Source: Rhizophagus clarus (lineage: Eukaryota > Glomeromycota > Glomeromycetes > Glomerales > Glomeraceae). From it: a DNA stretch of 64,000 nt. The notes beneath the pieces were generated by a model. The model did no database searches. It was not told the DNA's origin and saw nothing but the letters and a program-made list of their open reading frames with translations. Each line of letters starts with the position of its first letter. The stretch's first letter is position 1. Shown here in pieces: positions 48,227-60,462 of this stretch. Made by a program: the position numbers and the translations under genes. Location of the stretch: positions 250,501-314,500 of the forward strand of contig BLAL01000060.1 of NCBI GenBank assembly GCA_015698045.1. Direction: 5' to 3'.

Positions 48227-48561
48227 TAGTGTTTCGATCCGTGACCGGGTCCAACCGGTTGGACCCGGATAATTTATTTTTTTCGGATATCCGGATAAAA
48301 ATATCCGGGTCAGATCCGGTATCCGGATAAAAAATATAAAAAAAAAAATTTTTTAATATTAAATATCTTAAATAATAGTTCTTTTAATTTTCATTTTTAT
48401 TTCAAAGTATATGATAGAATAATTTAATAATTAAAAACGTGTAAATATTCTTATAATAAAATTCTTTACTTAATAAAATAAAATTCAATACATTTAATAA
48501 AAAATATTTAATAGAATAAAATTCAATACATTTAATAAAAAAAATAATGAAAAATGTAATA

Positions 48562-50846
48562 TCATTTATCTAATAATTCTTCCAATTCGTGTTCATCTTC
48601 CACATAATCATTATTTTCCACATCCAAATCTGGTGGAAATATATTAATATGATCCATAGTTTTCATGTTACGTTTTAAAAATACCATTTTACCTAATAAA
48701 GCAGGATCCAATAAGCTTCTTTTTGCTGTAATGTGGTTTCCTGCATCTGAGAAAAGTCGTTCAGAAGCTACAGAAGTAGCAGGAATTCCTAAATATTTTC
48801 GTGCAATAATAGAAAGAACTGGAAAAATTTCCTGTTTTGATTTCCACCAATCTAATGGGTTTTTATTTTCCCTAGCAACTGGTAAAAGAAAATAAGTAGT
48901 AATTTCATCAGCTATTGCTAATGATGAAGTAGAACTTTCTTTTGTTTGAAACACTTTTTTTACTTTTTGTTGACGTCTTTCTTGATGCTCATGTAAAGAT
49001 CTCATGCTAGGAGTTGAACTTGTTGAGGTAGTTGAAATTGTTGAAATTGTGGGTGATGGTGGAGTACTCTTTAATTGATCATATTGTATTTGTAAACTTG
49101 AATGAATTTTTACTTTTGTTTCTTCATCAGTTATAAAATTAAGATCTTTATACCTTGGATCCAAAAGTGCTGCCATAATGCCAAACTCATCTGGCATTGC
49201 CCAATAATGTTTCAAACCTAAATAAATTTTATTTTTTACATTTTTTAATACTTCTGAAATATTACTATTATCTACTTCAATTTGTGAACTTTCTTCTTCT
49301 ACTATATCAGAATTAATAGTATTATCATCAGAATCTTCTAATACTTCATATGAATTATCAGATGGTTTTAAAGAATTTGTAAGATCTGTAATAATAGGAA
49401 ACATTTAACTTAATGTAACATAAGTATTTCCAGAAAAATCTCATGTAGCTTTCTCAAAATGTTACATAATTCATCTAATAACTTCCATTCATTATCTTTT
49501 ATCATAATTTTTTTTAATCTAATTCCATCAGTTTTTTCTTCAGATATAAGAGAACAAGACAAGTTTACACTAAGTTGAAGCACAGCATATTGAAGAAAAA
49601 TCAGCCGATCCCATGCCAAATATGAAGAGTTCCACCTTAAGTAATTAAACAACAATAATTATATAAATTAGGATAAAATTTATTAAATAATTAAATTGAA
49701 TTAAAATATTTACCTAGTATATATATCTTGTATTAAATGTAATGGTTCTTCATAACCAATCTCTTTTTGCACTTTAATCAATCGTTCAATTTGTTTTTGA
49801 GTAGAAAAAAAATTTATTAGTTGTTTTGTACGTGATACCAAATGTTCTACAACTTTTAATCCTTTACTAATTGCCAGCTGCAAAGTATGAGCAGCACATG
49901 AGAGTCTTTTAATTGGTGTTAAATCTCGAATAGCAGCTACTACATTTGCTCCATTGTCTGTTGTTATTGATACAACAAGATTTTCAATTTCCCACTTTTG
50001 CATAGCATTTTTAATACCTTCAGTAATTGCTTTTGCAGTATGTGGTATTGGAAAATAGGATATTTCAAGCAAAACATCCATTATTTCAAAATTTTTATTG
50101 ATCCAAGTTGCTATTAAGCCTAAATATCCATGTTTTGAACGAGAAGACCACAAATCAGTAGTTAAAGATATTGATTAAGCAGTTTTTAAAAGCAGTTTCA
50201 ATTTTTCTTTATTATACCCATAACTGCGAGCAATCATCATTCTTAATTTTTTTTCTCCAGGAACTGTAAATTGTGGATCTATAATATACATATGCTCAAT
50301 ATATGCCTTTTGAGTTATGGTTAATAATGGTTGAGTTGTAAGTAAAATCCACCGTAGTGTTGATAATTCTTTTTCTTTTTGTCCATTTTTATTGGATGCA
50401 GATTGAGTATGCATTGGTGATATAATGCCGCTTTCTAGAGGTGGTATAATTCCATGTTTAACAAGATGGTAACTGAGATTTCCTGTAGACCCATCATATT
50501 TATAATTTTTTGAGCATTTTTCTCCATCATCTAATAAAAACTGACAATATGCACGTATTTCTCCTTTATCATTTTATTTTCTAATAAAATAATCCCATAC
50601 CCAACTTACTTTTGTTTGTGGTTTAATTATTGCAGCAGTTTGTTTAAAGGGATTTGAATCATTTGGTGCTTGATCTGTTGATTCTAGTGTAGTATTTGTC
50701 ATTTTTTGTTTTCCAAGGGCTTTAGATAATTTTGCAGGACGTCCTCTTTTTTTCTTTGCTAGTGGTGTTGGAGTAATTTCAACAATTTCATCACTAGAAC
50801 CTTCATTTTCACTTAAGGTAATAATGTGATCATTGTTATTTTCCAT
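48562..50846 (-). pseudogene. hAT transposase, family 2, copy 3 (broken)
   Basis: Same two-exon structure as copy 2, with the start at 50846 (MENNNDH, where three residues are missing relative to copies 1 and 2) and the intron at about 49639-49714. Lesions compared with copy 2: a TAA for CAA after the BED finger region near 50575, a TAA for CAA near 50176, the same 10-bp deletion before EKATRDF that copy 1 has, and loss of the REMQQQ stretch. The hAT-C region (GIPATSVASERLFSDAGNH) is whole. Not functional. Confidence 0.87.
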
Positions 50847-51479
50847 AATTTTGTGAATTATTTTAGCTTTCAATAAAATAAACTTTAATTGAAATTATGA
50901 AAAATTCAACAAGGGAATGTACAGTATTTATTAATCTTTATTATGGCTTAGAACTGAATTAACTGTGATTTTATTTGTAAAAGTTTTAATAAACAAATAA
51001 TAATTGTCATAAATCAATAGGTCTAAATAATAAATTTACCTAATAAATTCCATGAAATTAATAATACGAAAATAATTAAACAAATTCCACGAAAATAATT
51101 AAACAAATTCCACGAAAATAATTAAACAAATTCCATGAAAATAATTAAACAAATTCCACAAAAATAATTAAACAAATTCCACGAAAATAATTAAACAAAT
51201 TCCACGAAAATAATTAAACAAGGACATAAATGAAGTTAATTACAAAATTAATTAAGAAAATAATATGATATTAAACTAATAAACACTACAAAATTAATTA
51301 AGCAAATACCACGAAAATAATTAAATAAAGCCATAAATTTAAGCCACAAAATTAATTAAATAAATTCTACAAAATTATTTAAATAGGTGCCACAAAACTA
51401 ATTAATAAAGCCACACATTTAAGCCACAAAATTAATCAAAATGCCATGAATTTAATTAAATAAATGCCACGAATTTAAT

Positions 51480-53658
51480 AGGACCCAGAAATATATATAT
51501 AGGGGTTAGGTGACAAGAAAAAAATTTATTATGATCTGTACGCAAGGGTTTTTTATATGAATGGTACGCAAAATTGACACCTGATATTGAAAATCCTGCA
51601 AAAATACGCAAATAAAATTTCAGACTATCAAGAATTTAGCCGAGCTGGCTTACGAGCTAGCTTGAGCTTTTCAAGCTGCACCAGCCAGGGTCCATATAGA
51701 AAGAATTCCGCATAGATCCTTCCTCATCTCAGCGGATCTTTGAAACTAAAAGTTTGTAGAATTCTAGATTTACAATTAAGGAATCCTTACGGATATTTAT
51801 TGTTAATATTATTAATTTATTAAATTTATTTTATATTTATTGTACATAATTTATTTATAAAATATTGGATATCATATTTTATTATTTAGTCTAATACAAC
51901 TATTAGCAATAAACCGTAAAAACCAATAAAATATTCTCATTTTTTATCGTTTTATGGTCTCCATATCAGCAGTTTGCTTCCAAATAATATTAAACAAATA
52001 GGAACAATTAAAAAAGAATCCAAGTTCCTAAGATTCAAGCCGTTCAAAATATGAATTTTCACCTCCGAAGATCTGAAAAATTGGTGATCTAAAAAAAAAT
52101 AGTAATGAAATGAAGCTGTTAATAGCAGTTTCATTAAAAGACTATATAAAAAAATTACTAAAAAGGCTTCCTACAAAAATACATTCGTCCTAGCTCATCT
52201 AAAGAAAAAAAGAACCAAAGCCAATTTACCGAGATCCAACGCGCCTAAAAATGAAGTAAAAATGAACAGCTAATAAAAATATACAAAAATATATATATAT
52301 TTATTTACTTTCCAGATTACCACGTCCAGAGAGACTCAAAAAAATCTCCTAAAGAAAAAAAGAACGAAAAGTTAGTAATGTTCGCTAAATTACAGTAGAT
52401 AATAAAAAAACATATATATATTTTTTACTTGTCAATATATATATATATCAAAATCTCACGTTTTCAAAGATCTAAAGTTGTGTTAAACGTCTAAAAAAAA
52501 AGGAAAACCGAATCGGTAGTACCATTTTGCTAAAAGAAATATAGTAAAAAAATAATTCCAGATTCTTACTTCACACATCTAGACCCAAAAAAAGTTGCAA
52601 GTTCCGAGCTCTGGCCAAAGATTCACGCCCCTATCCATCTTAAAAAAAAAATTATCAAAATTTCTACGTGTCCAGGCCATCTAAAATTGAAATCTATTTC
52701 TAAAAAAAGCTGTTAGTAACAGTTCGTTGAAATAAACTTGCATCCAGGACAGTATCCAGATCGAAATACCACTAAAAATGAAATTTATAGCCACTTGGAT
52801 GGTCATCATACAGTATAACTGATAATTATTATCATTTTCTCATATTAAGTTTTTTTTTTAATCAGAAATCTACGCGATAAAGGTCCTAGCCACCTAAAAA
52901 GAGAATAAAGTCAAAACGTGTTAATAAAACGTTTCGATAAAAGAAATCAATTTAAAAAAATATATATTTCGGATCCCTTACCAAATCACCACGAGTCCAA
53001 AGATCTGGCTGCCTGAAAAAAAAAGAAAATCGAAACATTGGTAGAACGTTTTGCTAAAGAAAAATTCAAAATTCAAAATTATCCTTTATTCTACTTGGAC
53101 TAAAGAAAAACATAAAATATAAACGTATTAGTAAACATTTCATTAAAAGAATAAATTTAAAAAAAACCTCTTTCCTTATTCCTTACCGAAATTTGTATCA
53201 AACGAAAAAGCCGTGAGAAAAGGAAAGTTATGGGAAAAGGAGAGCTGTGGGAAAAGAAAAAGCCAATAGAGAGGAAAGGGACGAAAGGGAAAGGCCTGGC
53301 AACTGGAGAGTAAGGTAAAGGGAAAGAGTAGAGGACGGAGGAAATGAGAAAAAAAAAATGGGAATGGCAATATGGAAGAGTTTTGTTGAGTTAAAAAAAA
53401 ATTCTTATTTTTGATCGATCTGATTACTGTGCAATAAATATAGTATATACAGTATATGATCGGCCAAATTTAGACCAAATATACGCGAACTGAATTTCTT
53501 ACATATAAAAATTTTGATGAAAAATACGCAATTTAATCACCTAACTATGAACAAAAAAATCCTGAATTATACGCAAATCAAAACCTTACACCGTCTAACT
53601 TCACTATAATGGCGACGCATCAGTAGACCCTACCCCTATATGTATATTTCTGGGTCCT
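51480..53658. mobile_element. Nested non-autonomous inverted-repeat element, 2.2 kb
   Basis: Ends AGGACCCAGAAATATA (51480) and TATATTTCTGGGTCCT (ending 53658) stay similar for about 30 bp (TATAGGGGT). An exact 8-bp duplication, AATTTAAT, flanks it at 51472-51479 and 53659-53666. Copy 2 of hAT family 2 shows the empty site with a single AATTTAAT. There is no transposase. The interior from about 52060 to 53170 is a minus-strand exon-like array. An 8-bp duplication suggests hAT, but the ends are not typical. Confidence 0.9.
52060..53170 (-). repeat. Exon-like tandem array inside the nested element
   Basis: On the minus strand about eight units of 110-140 bp repeat the order TTACTAAC-like branch motif, pyrimidine tract, AG, 25-40 nt core, donor. 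A clear case near 52980-53025 reads TTTTTTTTCAG, then a core with CCAGATCTTTGGACTCGTGG, then GTAAGG. Cores vary but share TC(T/C)(T/C)TGGAC(G/T). No continuous frame or start codon was found. Confidence 0.6.
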
Positions 53659-54027
53659 AATTTAATTAAATCTATGCTATGAATTAAATCTAATATATGC
53701 TATAAATTTCTTGATTTACAAAAAAAAAATTGTATAATTTTTATCCGGATTTCAGTTTCTATCTGGATATATCCGGATTTTTATCCGAACCGGATTATCC
53801 GGATAAAAACCGGATAATTTTTTTAATTTATCCAGATAACGGTTTCTATCCGGATCAAAACACTATTAAGATCGTCGGTATTCATTTACTAAAATGATTG
53901 AACGATTGATTTTTTTTAATAGTCATACAAAGTTTATGTAAGCATTCTTGTAATCTTGGTCACCAGACATCATATACTAAATATATATGGTAATTAGACT
54001 TATTTTTGTGACTTTGGCTGATAAAAA

Positions 54028-54037
54028 TATATAAATA
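54028..54037 (+). promoter_or_regulatory. TATA box of the first F-box gene
   Basis: TATATAAATA about 90 bp upstream of the ATG at 54125, followed by a pyrimidine-rich leader. This is a conventional arrangement for a fungal core promoter. Confidence 0.5.
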
Positions 54038-54124
54038 TGGATCTTTTTTTTTTTTCACAATATTTATCGTTATCTTATCATTCCGTTAATACATTGTTTT
54101 ATTGTTTTATTTCTTTCTTCAATA

Positions 54125-55560
54125 ATGGCAAAACTCGTTCATGATGTACTTTTGTTAATATTTATCAAACTAAAAAGTTGTCCTACAACTTTGTATTCGT
54201 GTGTTTTAGTAAGCAAAATGTGGTGTGATGCAGCCGTAAGAATTTTATGGGAAAGCATGTCAAATGAGAGTAATCCTACCGTGCGCGCAGAAGAATCACG
54301 CAAAAAGCTTTACAACATCATATCTCACTTTTTACCTAATGGTCCAAACGAAATTTTACAAAAGAATAACATCATCTTACCCTTAAAACGATTTCCAAGA
54401 CTAACTTATAATTATATGGAATATTTCACTAATATTACATCTATTTGGATCGATGATATGTTAAATCTTTTAATCGATGATGATTCTATTTTTTCCAATT
54501 GCAAAAGAAAATTATTGGAGCTTGAAATTTATAAATTAATTCTAAATAAATGTAATAATGTTAAAGATTTCAATTGGATAACAGATATCCAATTATATCT
54601 ATGTCCAAAATCAGATGATTTTTTTTCAAAGCTACAATCTTTAGAATTAAATCAAGAATTCGTTACATCGGTAATATTACTTAGTTTACCAGTATTTTGT
54701 CATAGCATAAAAAATCTAAAGTTACATCTTTATCAAGATTGTTCGGATCTATCCTTATTTATTATGATGCAACAAAATTTACAGTCTTTGTATTTAAATT
54801 TTGATAATGAAGATGAGCATTATGAACAATATCCATTATTAAGCGATGCTATCATGAAAAAAGGGTTCAAATTAAAAGAAATCACGTTAACACCATTGGT
54901 CGCATTAATCAAACCAGTATTTTTTCCATCTTTGATCAATATACAATATTTAATATTAAATAATGATAATGGTGAGTTAGATGAACATGTGAATTGGAAA
55001 GTGTGGAAATATAATTTAAGGTTAGCTTCTTTTCCACGACTACAATATCTCGAAACTTCTTATTTGCCAAGCAGCATTGAAACCTTAATAATTAAGAAAT
55101 CCAGCATGAACCTTTTGGAAATTAATATACGATATCCACTCGAATCTCAAAATTATCCAATCGAAAATATGCAATTAATTAAAGCGATATCAATGTGCTC
55201 AAATATTACTTCACTTATAATGGACGTTGATTCTAATAATGTAAGAGAAATCATTAGTATTCTTCAAAATTGTTCGAAATTAGAAAAATTATATTTTACA
55301 ACAAAAATTAAGATAACACCAAATGGAGATGAACTACTTAACATTATGAGCGATGTATCACCAGCTGCATTACGAGAATTCTCGTTCGGTGAGAATTGGA
55401 ACTTATCATTAAATGGTCTGAAATCATTTTTTGAAACTTGGAAAAATAAAATATGTTTCAAATTAAATTTACTCATTATAATGATCAACTTATTTATTCT
55501 TGGTCCGAGAATCATGATAAACTAGTTGAGAAATATAGAAACATGAAGATTATTAAGTAA
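54125..55560 (+). CDS. F-box/LRR-like protein, C-terminal frameshift
   Basis: The N-terminal F-box (residues 1-45: LVHDVLLLIFIKL...LYSCVLVSKMWCDAAVRILWE) would bind Skp1 in an SCF ubiquitin ligase. The following 400 residues are divergent leucine-rich repeats (LQSLELN, IKNLKLH, LQSLYLNF, CSNITSLIMDV, CSKLEKLYF) that would choose the substrate. The open frame stops at 55525. From about 55450 the neighbouring frame instead encodes HYNDQLIYSWSENHDKLVEKY and stops at 55560, matching the WKG...NKYKS-type end of the second F-box gene. A one-base indel in the A/T run near 55440-55452, or a sequencing error, is likely. No introns. Confidence 0.85.
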
Positions 55561-56937
55561 ATTAAATTTTTCGAATTTTGTTTCATTTTTATCTAGAATT
55601 TTTTTATAGATTTGAGTTTATATATATATATATATATATTATGTATTAAATCATTTATCAATTTTAATAAAATTACAATTTTACTATACATACTATAAAA
55701 ATGATAATTATATTTAAGTTGTACTAGCAATAAAATATTAAAATATTAATTCGAGTTTGATATGTTCATGAAAATTAAATTGATTATAATCTATTTTGCA
55801 GTTGTGCTGGATGGGACTTTCTTACGTGAGACCACACCACTTGTGAAAATATTCGGTTATTTTGACAAATGTATGATTGGGACACTTTGGAACATGGACA
55901 ACAGACATGGGACGCGAAGATTATTAACGCCCAAGTAAAATTCTGCGGACAGTGTTCGTGTACACCCTGTTGATAATATCATGGGTGTATTTTCAAAATA
56001 TATTATTTTCTTTGTTTTACTTTTACACGTTACTGTTACGTTTCAGTCTTAATTCTCTATGTATGATACATCTCTAAAGTAGTATTAGGATGGCTGGATG
56101 GGCGACAATCTTCCAATGTTCTCAATAATTTATTAAAATAAGTCAAATAACCGTTTGATTCATCAACTTGTCGATAAGCTTAATATTGGGATATTGGATT
56201 AAATTAGATTGTAAAGGCGTGATGAAACAACGATTATGATCGAAGATTTTTAATGTCTTTAATTAGAAGAATAGAAGTAATCTGATCCAATTGCGTCGAA
56301 GCTTATAATAAACATAATAAACAAAATGTGATAAGAATAACCACGTGACTTGTGCGCTTGGTAAATCATCATAATGCCTTAAAAAAAATCGTAGATCCTT
56401 GGCCGAACGCGTAACATAATCTTGGCCAGAAATCACGTGAAAAATTTCCTTTTTCGCGTTTTAACGTCCAGAGGAAAGGAGGTTCAATATGTTTATTCTA
56501 GGCAATTGAATGAATTATGCAAACAAATGCACCAGAACAATATGATCATCAAGGGCGTACTTCATGAGACTTTTAATTGTTCCTTTTACAGAATGTTATA
56601 ACTTAAAAAAGAATATATAAATATATTTTGTTATTATTAAAATTATGATACTTATTTTTTAGTCAAATAATAAAATAATTGGTACAAACGTATGTGAAAC
56701 ATTATAATAAATAAATAAACTTGTATAACTTTAAAAAATTTTTTTACAAAGAATTTATTACAAATATACACACAAAAAAGTATCTTTATCAAAATCTTTA
56801 ATAGGTTAATCAATTTTTACTTGATTTTAACAGGTTTTCGAATAATAATTTATTAATAATTCTAAAAAAAATTGATACATTTTTAGGAAATGTGATGTAT
56901 GTTGGCGTTTCAGAATGGGTCATCTGTCAAAATATTT

Positions 56938-56972
<35 letters not shown>

Positions 56973-58965
56973 TAAATAAATAAAAAATAAAACAAAGAAC
57001 CTAAATAAAAAAGTATTTTATCAAAAGGAAATGCAATATGAACGATTTAGGTAAATTTTTTTTTTTCCTCAAAGGAAATATCCTTTTTTTTTAAATATTT
57101 GAAGATTGTAACATTAAATTTTTTCTTTTATTTTTATCAAAAAAAAAAAAATACTTTGTGATCGACGATTGTATCATTTGTATGATCACGGGGAATCGGC
57201 CATTAACAACATCACGCAAGTAGATCATAACACTTCTGTATAATCACATAATCACAATATTATTATCATTTTTTTTTTTAAAAAAAGAAAAAAGTATTTA
57301 GAATAAAAAGAATAAAATTTTATATTTAACAATTAATTACTTTATTTCTAATTATAATTATAATAAATCTATTTAACAGATCTTTGCAACTGCCGATAAT
57401 TATCACGATTAAAACTTTGATATGTGATAAAATTCAGTAATGTCCATCACAATATAATTACATACACTTTGGACATATATCACGCACAGATACAGTTTCT
57501 GAAGTTACAGTATATGAAAATATAAAAAAGAATGTGAAATACATTTTTTCGTTTTTATTAAGACTTTTGTATTTTTGGAAAATCAATTAGCTAATGTGAT
57601 CCATATTCAAAATTTTAATCTGAATTTTTTTTGTTCATACAGTACTGTACGTTAACTTAACGATAAAAGCAAACTGATACACACTGAAAATAACTTTGTT
57701 GTTGCATACTAAAGCTTTATAAAAACTAAAGGGAAAAACAAATAAGAGGTAATCATGCAAAAGTTGCAAGTCAATGAAAAAAATTTCAACACGTGGGCAA
57801 TAAAAGCAATTACGCAGTTATTTAATAGTATGAAAATTTTAAAATCGAAATCATATCGTTACCAAGTCGAAATTTTCTATATGGTCGCGATATAAATCGT
57901 AATGTATCGGTATAAAATTGAACATATTAATAAGATGATCGTCATAAATATAAAAAGTTTTTATGTTGTAAAAACTTAATGCTTTATAAAAACTTTAATG
58001 CTTAATAAAACCTTCTTAATCTTCTTTTTGTTCATTTAATCCCTTTAAAGAAATAAAAGTTTTCCACGCTTTCAAACATGAAAGATAGTCCATTTATGAT
58101 TGAAATAGAAAAAACATAATATCTGTTAGTGATTATCATCATTGTTTCCTGTTTTAGGTTGAATGGACGATTTTTGTCATTTTTTTGTAACATAAATAAA
58201 TTATTATTATGCCAAAAATTCATTGTTCCAACTTCCAACAATCGTTAATTCGTAACGTAGAATTCTGACCGCGATTATATTTTTCAATTAAAATATTTAA
58301 AATGTGTTATAAAATTATATGACACAGAAAAAAGATAAAGGTTTCATTCAGTACACCAAGTTAACTCGGCCGAGCAGACAATAACATCTGTTTTTCAAAC
58401 ACTATATAATTCATAATATATAAAGTCAACAAGAGTTTCAGTGGAACAGGAGAAACGGAAGTTTCATATCTACGTACTATCAATTTCCATGTCTATGTTT
58501 TTAAAAGAAAAAAAATTTTTCTCGTCATGTGACATCGACAGTGACCGGCCGGTCCGGTTGTGGTATTTTTTTTTTTTTTTTTGATTTTTTTTTGCTATGG
58601 AAAATTTATTAATAACCCATTAATGTTTATTTTTATCGAAAATATTATTACGCGTCAGAAAAAGTGATATAATTAAAGTGATGTACGGATAGTCGATAAA
58701 TTACTATATTTGGAATCCATAAAAATCCGTAAAAATTATGAAAGACGTTGTTTTACAGCAACTTAAAAACAACGAGTGGACTTGTTTCTGCAATATGTAT
58801 CAGTACGACATACATTACGCATCATAGTTACATAACTACTATATGACATGATGATTGATCATCATGGTCGCACAAAAAATTATTTATAAAAAAAAAAAAA
58901 AAGAAAATTCCTTGTATTTCGTATTTCGTCGTGTAAAATTTTACCTTAAAAAATAAAAATAAAAA
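55561..58965. other. Intergenic region without recognised genes
   Basis: About 3.4 kb of AT-rich DNA. It contains a TA microsatellite at about 55620-55640, a GC-richer stretch at 55800-55970 with no clear ORF, a T23/A15 block at 56935-56972, another T/A block at 57269-57286 and an ACCGGCCGGTCCGGT palindrome near 58545. The minus-strand ORF at 58032-58241 has no domain and is not convincing. The upstream region of the second F-box gene is A-rich just before the ATG. Confidence 0.5.
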
Positions 58966-60462
58966 ATGTCGAAGCTTAACGAAAATGTTCTTTTCTTAAT
59001 ATTTAAAGAATTACAGAAAGATTCGAAATCTCTCTTTTCAAGTCTAATGGTCAATAGACATTGGTGCGAAACTGTGATTCCTATTTTATGGAGGAATCCT
59101 TGGCGCTATGGAAATAGTTGCAACAAGAGAGCTTTATTTAAAATTATTGCTTCCTATTATTCTGATGATACAAGAGAACTCTTAGCGAAAGGAGGATTAC
59201 GATTAGTTTCATTTGAATCATTATTATTCGACTATTTATCATTCTGTACAAGCATTAATGTATCTTATATAAATGATATAATTTTTATGGGATTTCAATC
59301 ATTAATAAATAATCAATCAGATGTGCGAAGAAAATCTTTACAACAAGAATTTTATAGCATCATTATGAAGAAATGTCCGAGAATGAAGTATTTGGATATG
59401 AGATTAAATAATTATAATTGTTATTTTCCCATAGATAGGCTGCATTTTGAATCTCTCTATGAATTAAAATGTGATACACATGTTCCTACGTACTTTAATA
59501 TAATAGCACGTACCTCTCAAAATATACAAAAATTCACCGTTTCTAGCAGACAATTCAACATTGGAATTGTTGGATTAATTGAAGCTCAAAAGAACTTAAA
59601 GTATTTTAAATGGAACGAGAATAGTCAAATACGTTGTAATGAATTATATTCCTATAATGAGATGCTTCTTGCATTAGGAAAAAAAACTGATACTATCAAA
59701 CATTTAAAAATAGATTTCCGACATGATCATCATTACATATCCCGACGAGCTTCAAAACTTCAGGATCTTCCAAAACTTTATAAATTAAAATCATTAATAA
59801 TTAATGATTTTAGATATTTTAATCTAGAATTATTAAAAAATTGTGTTTATCATGATCTTGAGATTTTTAAAGTAGGTTATTATAGATTAGAAGCATGTTC
59901 TATTATAATTGAAAATAGTGGAGGAAATTTAAAAAAAATTTTTTTGGGTCCTAATAAACATTGTCAAACCGAAAACCTTGATGATAATAATAATCCCCTT
60001 ATTTTTATTCGTAAAGTTTATGAAAATTGTCCTTTGATCGAATATTTATCAATCATATTAACACCATCAAAGGAACATTTTAGTGAATTTGAAAATTTAT
60101 TAAAAATTTGTCAACATTTGAAGTCATTATTAATAATATACTTATATAGGGAAGAATTAATATCTGAAGAAACAAATTTAAAAAATGGGGAAATTTTATT
60201 AAAATCATTAATTAAATCGGCACCAATTAATTTAAAAGAAATTAGGGTTTGTTATGATTGTAAATTTTCTTTAGAAGCTTTGGAGGATTTCTTAGAAAAA
60301 TGGAAAGGTAATGCACTTACTATAATTACAAATGAACCAATTTATAAAGAAGAAAATTATACAAATTTGATTAACAAATATAAAAGTGATGGAGTAATTA
60401 GAGATTTTATATATGAACCCATTACGTTATTAGAACATGAACTTAAATTATATGAATACTAG
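58966..60462 (+). CDS. F-box/LRR-like protein, 498 aa
   Basis: A single-exon gene. The N-terminal F-box is ENVLFLIFKELQKDSKSLFSSLMVNRHWCETVIPILWRNP, with the usual conserved W of the C-terminal helix. It is followed by long, divergent leucine-rich repeats (PRMKYLDMRL, ESLYELKC, LKYFKWNE, IKHLKIDF, LKSLIINDF, IEYLSIIL, LKSLLIIYLY) and a typical family tail (FSLEALEDFLEKWKG...LINKYKSDGVIRDF). This fits the expanded F-box family of Rhizophagus, predicted to act as an SCF adaptor in the cytosol or nucleus. The frame is intact and the start is the first ATG after an A-rich leader. It shares strand and architecture with the gene at 54125. Confidence 0.9.
   Translation: MSKLNENVLFLIFKELQKDSKSLFSSLMVNRHWCETVIPILWRNPWRYGNSCNKRALFKIIASYYSDDTRELLAKGGLRLVSFESLLFDYLSFCTSINVSYINDIIFMGFQSLINNQSDVRRKSLQQEFYSIIMKKCPRMKYLDMRLNNYNCYFPIDRLHFESLYELKCDTHVPTYFNIIARTSQNIQKFTVSSRQFNIGIVGLIEAQKNLKYFKWNENSQIRCNELYSYNEMLLALGKKTDTIKHLKIDFRHDHHYISRRASKLQDLPKLYKLKSLIINDFRYFNLELLKNCVYHDLEIFKVGYYRLEACSIIIENSGGNLKKIFLGPNKHCQTENLDDNNNPLIFIRKVYENCPLIEYLSIILTPSKEHFSEFENLLKICQHLKSLLIIYLYREELISEETNLKNGEILLKSLIKSAPINLKEIRVCYDCKFSLEALEDFLEKWKGNALTIITNEPIYKEENYTNLINKYKSDGVIRDFIYEPITLLEHELKLYEY

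Larger units (their letters stand above)
48227..53865 (-). mobile_element. hAT DNA transposon, family 2, copy 3 (interrupted)
   Basis: Ends TAGTGTTTCGATC (48227) and GATCAAAACACTA (ending 53865), with the same TCCGGATA subterminal clusters as copies 1 and 2. A 2179-bp inverted-repeat element is inserted at 51480-53658; without it and one target duplication this copy is about 3.45 kb, like the others. Flanking 8-mers ATGAAAAG and TTAAGATC do not match each other or the other copies. The same 20-bp subterminal minisatellite is at about 51065-51230. Confidence 0.92.
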
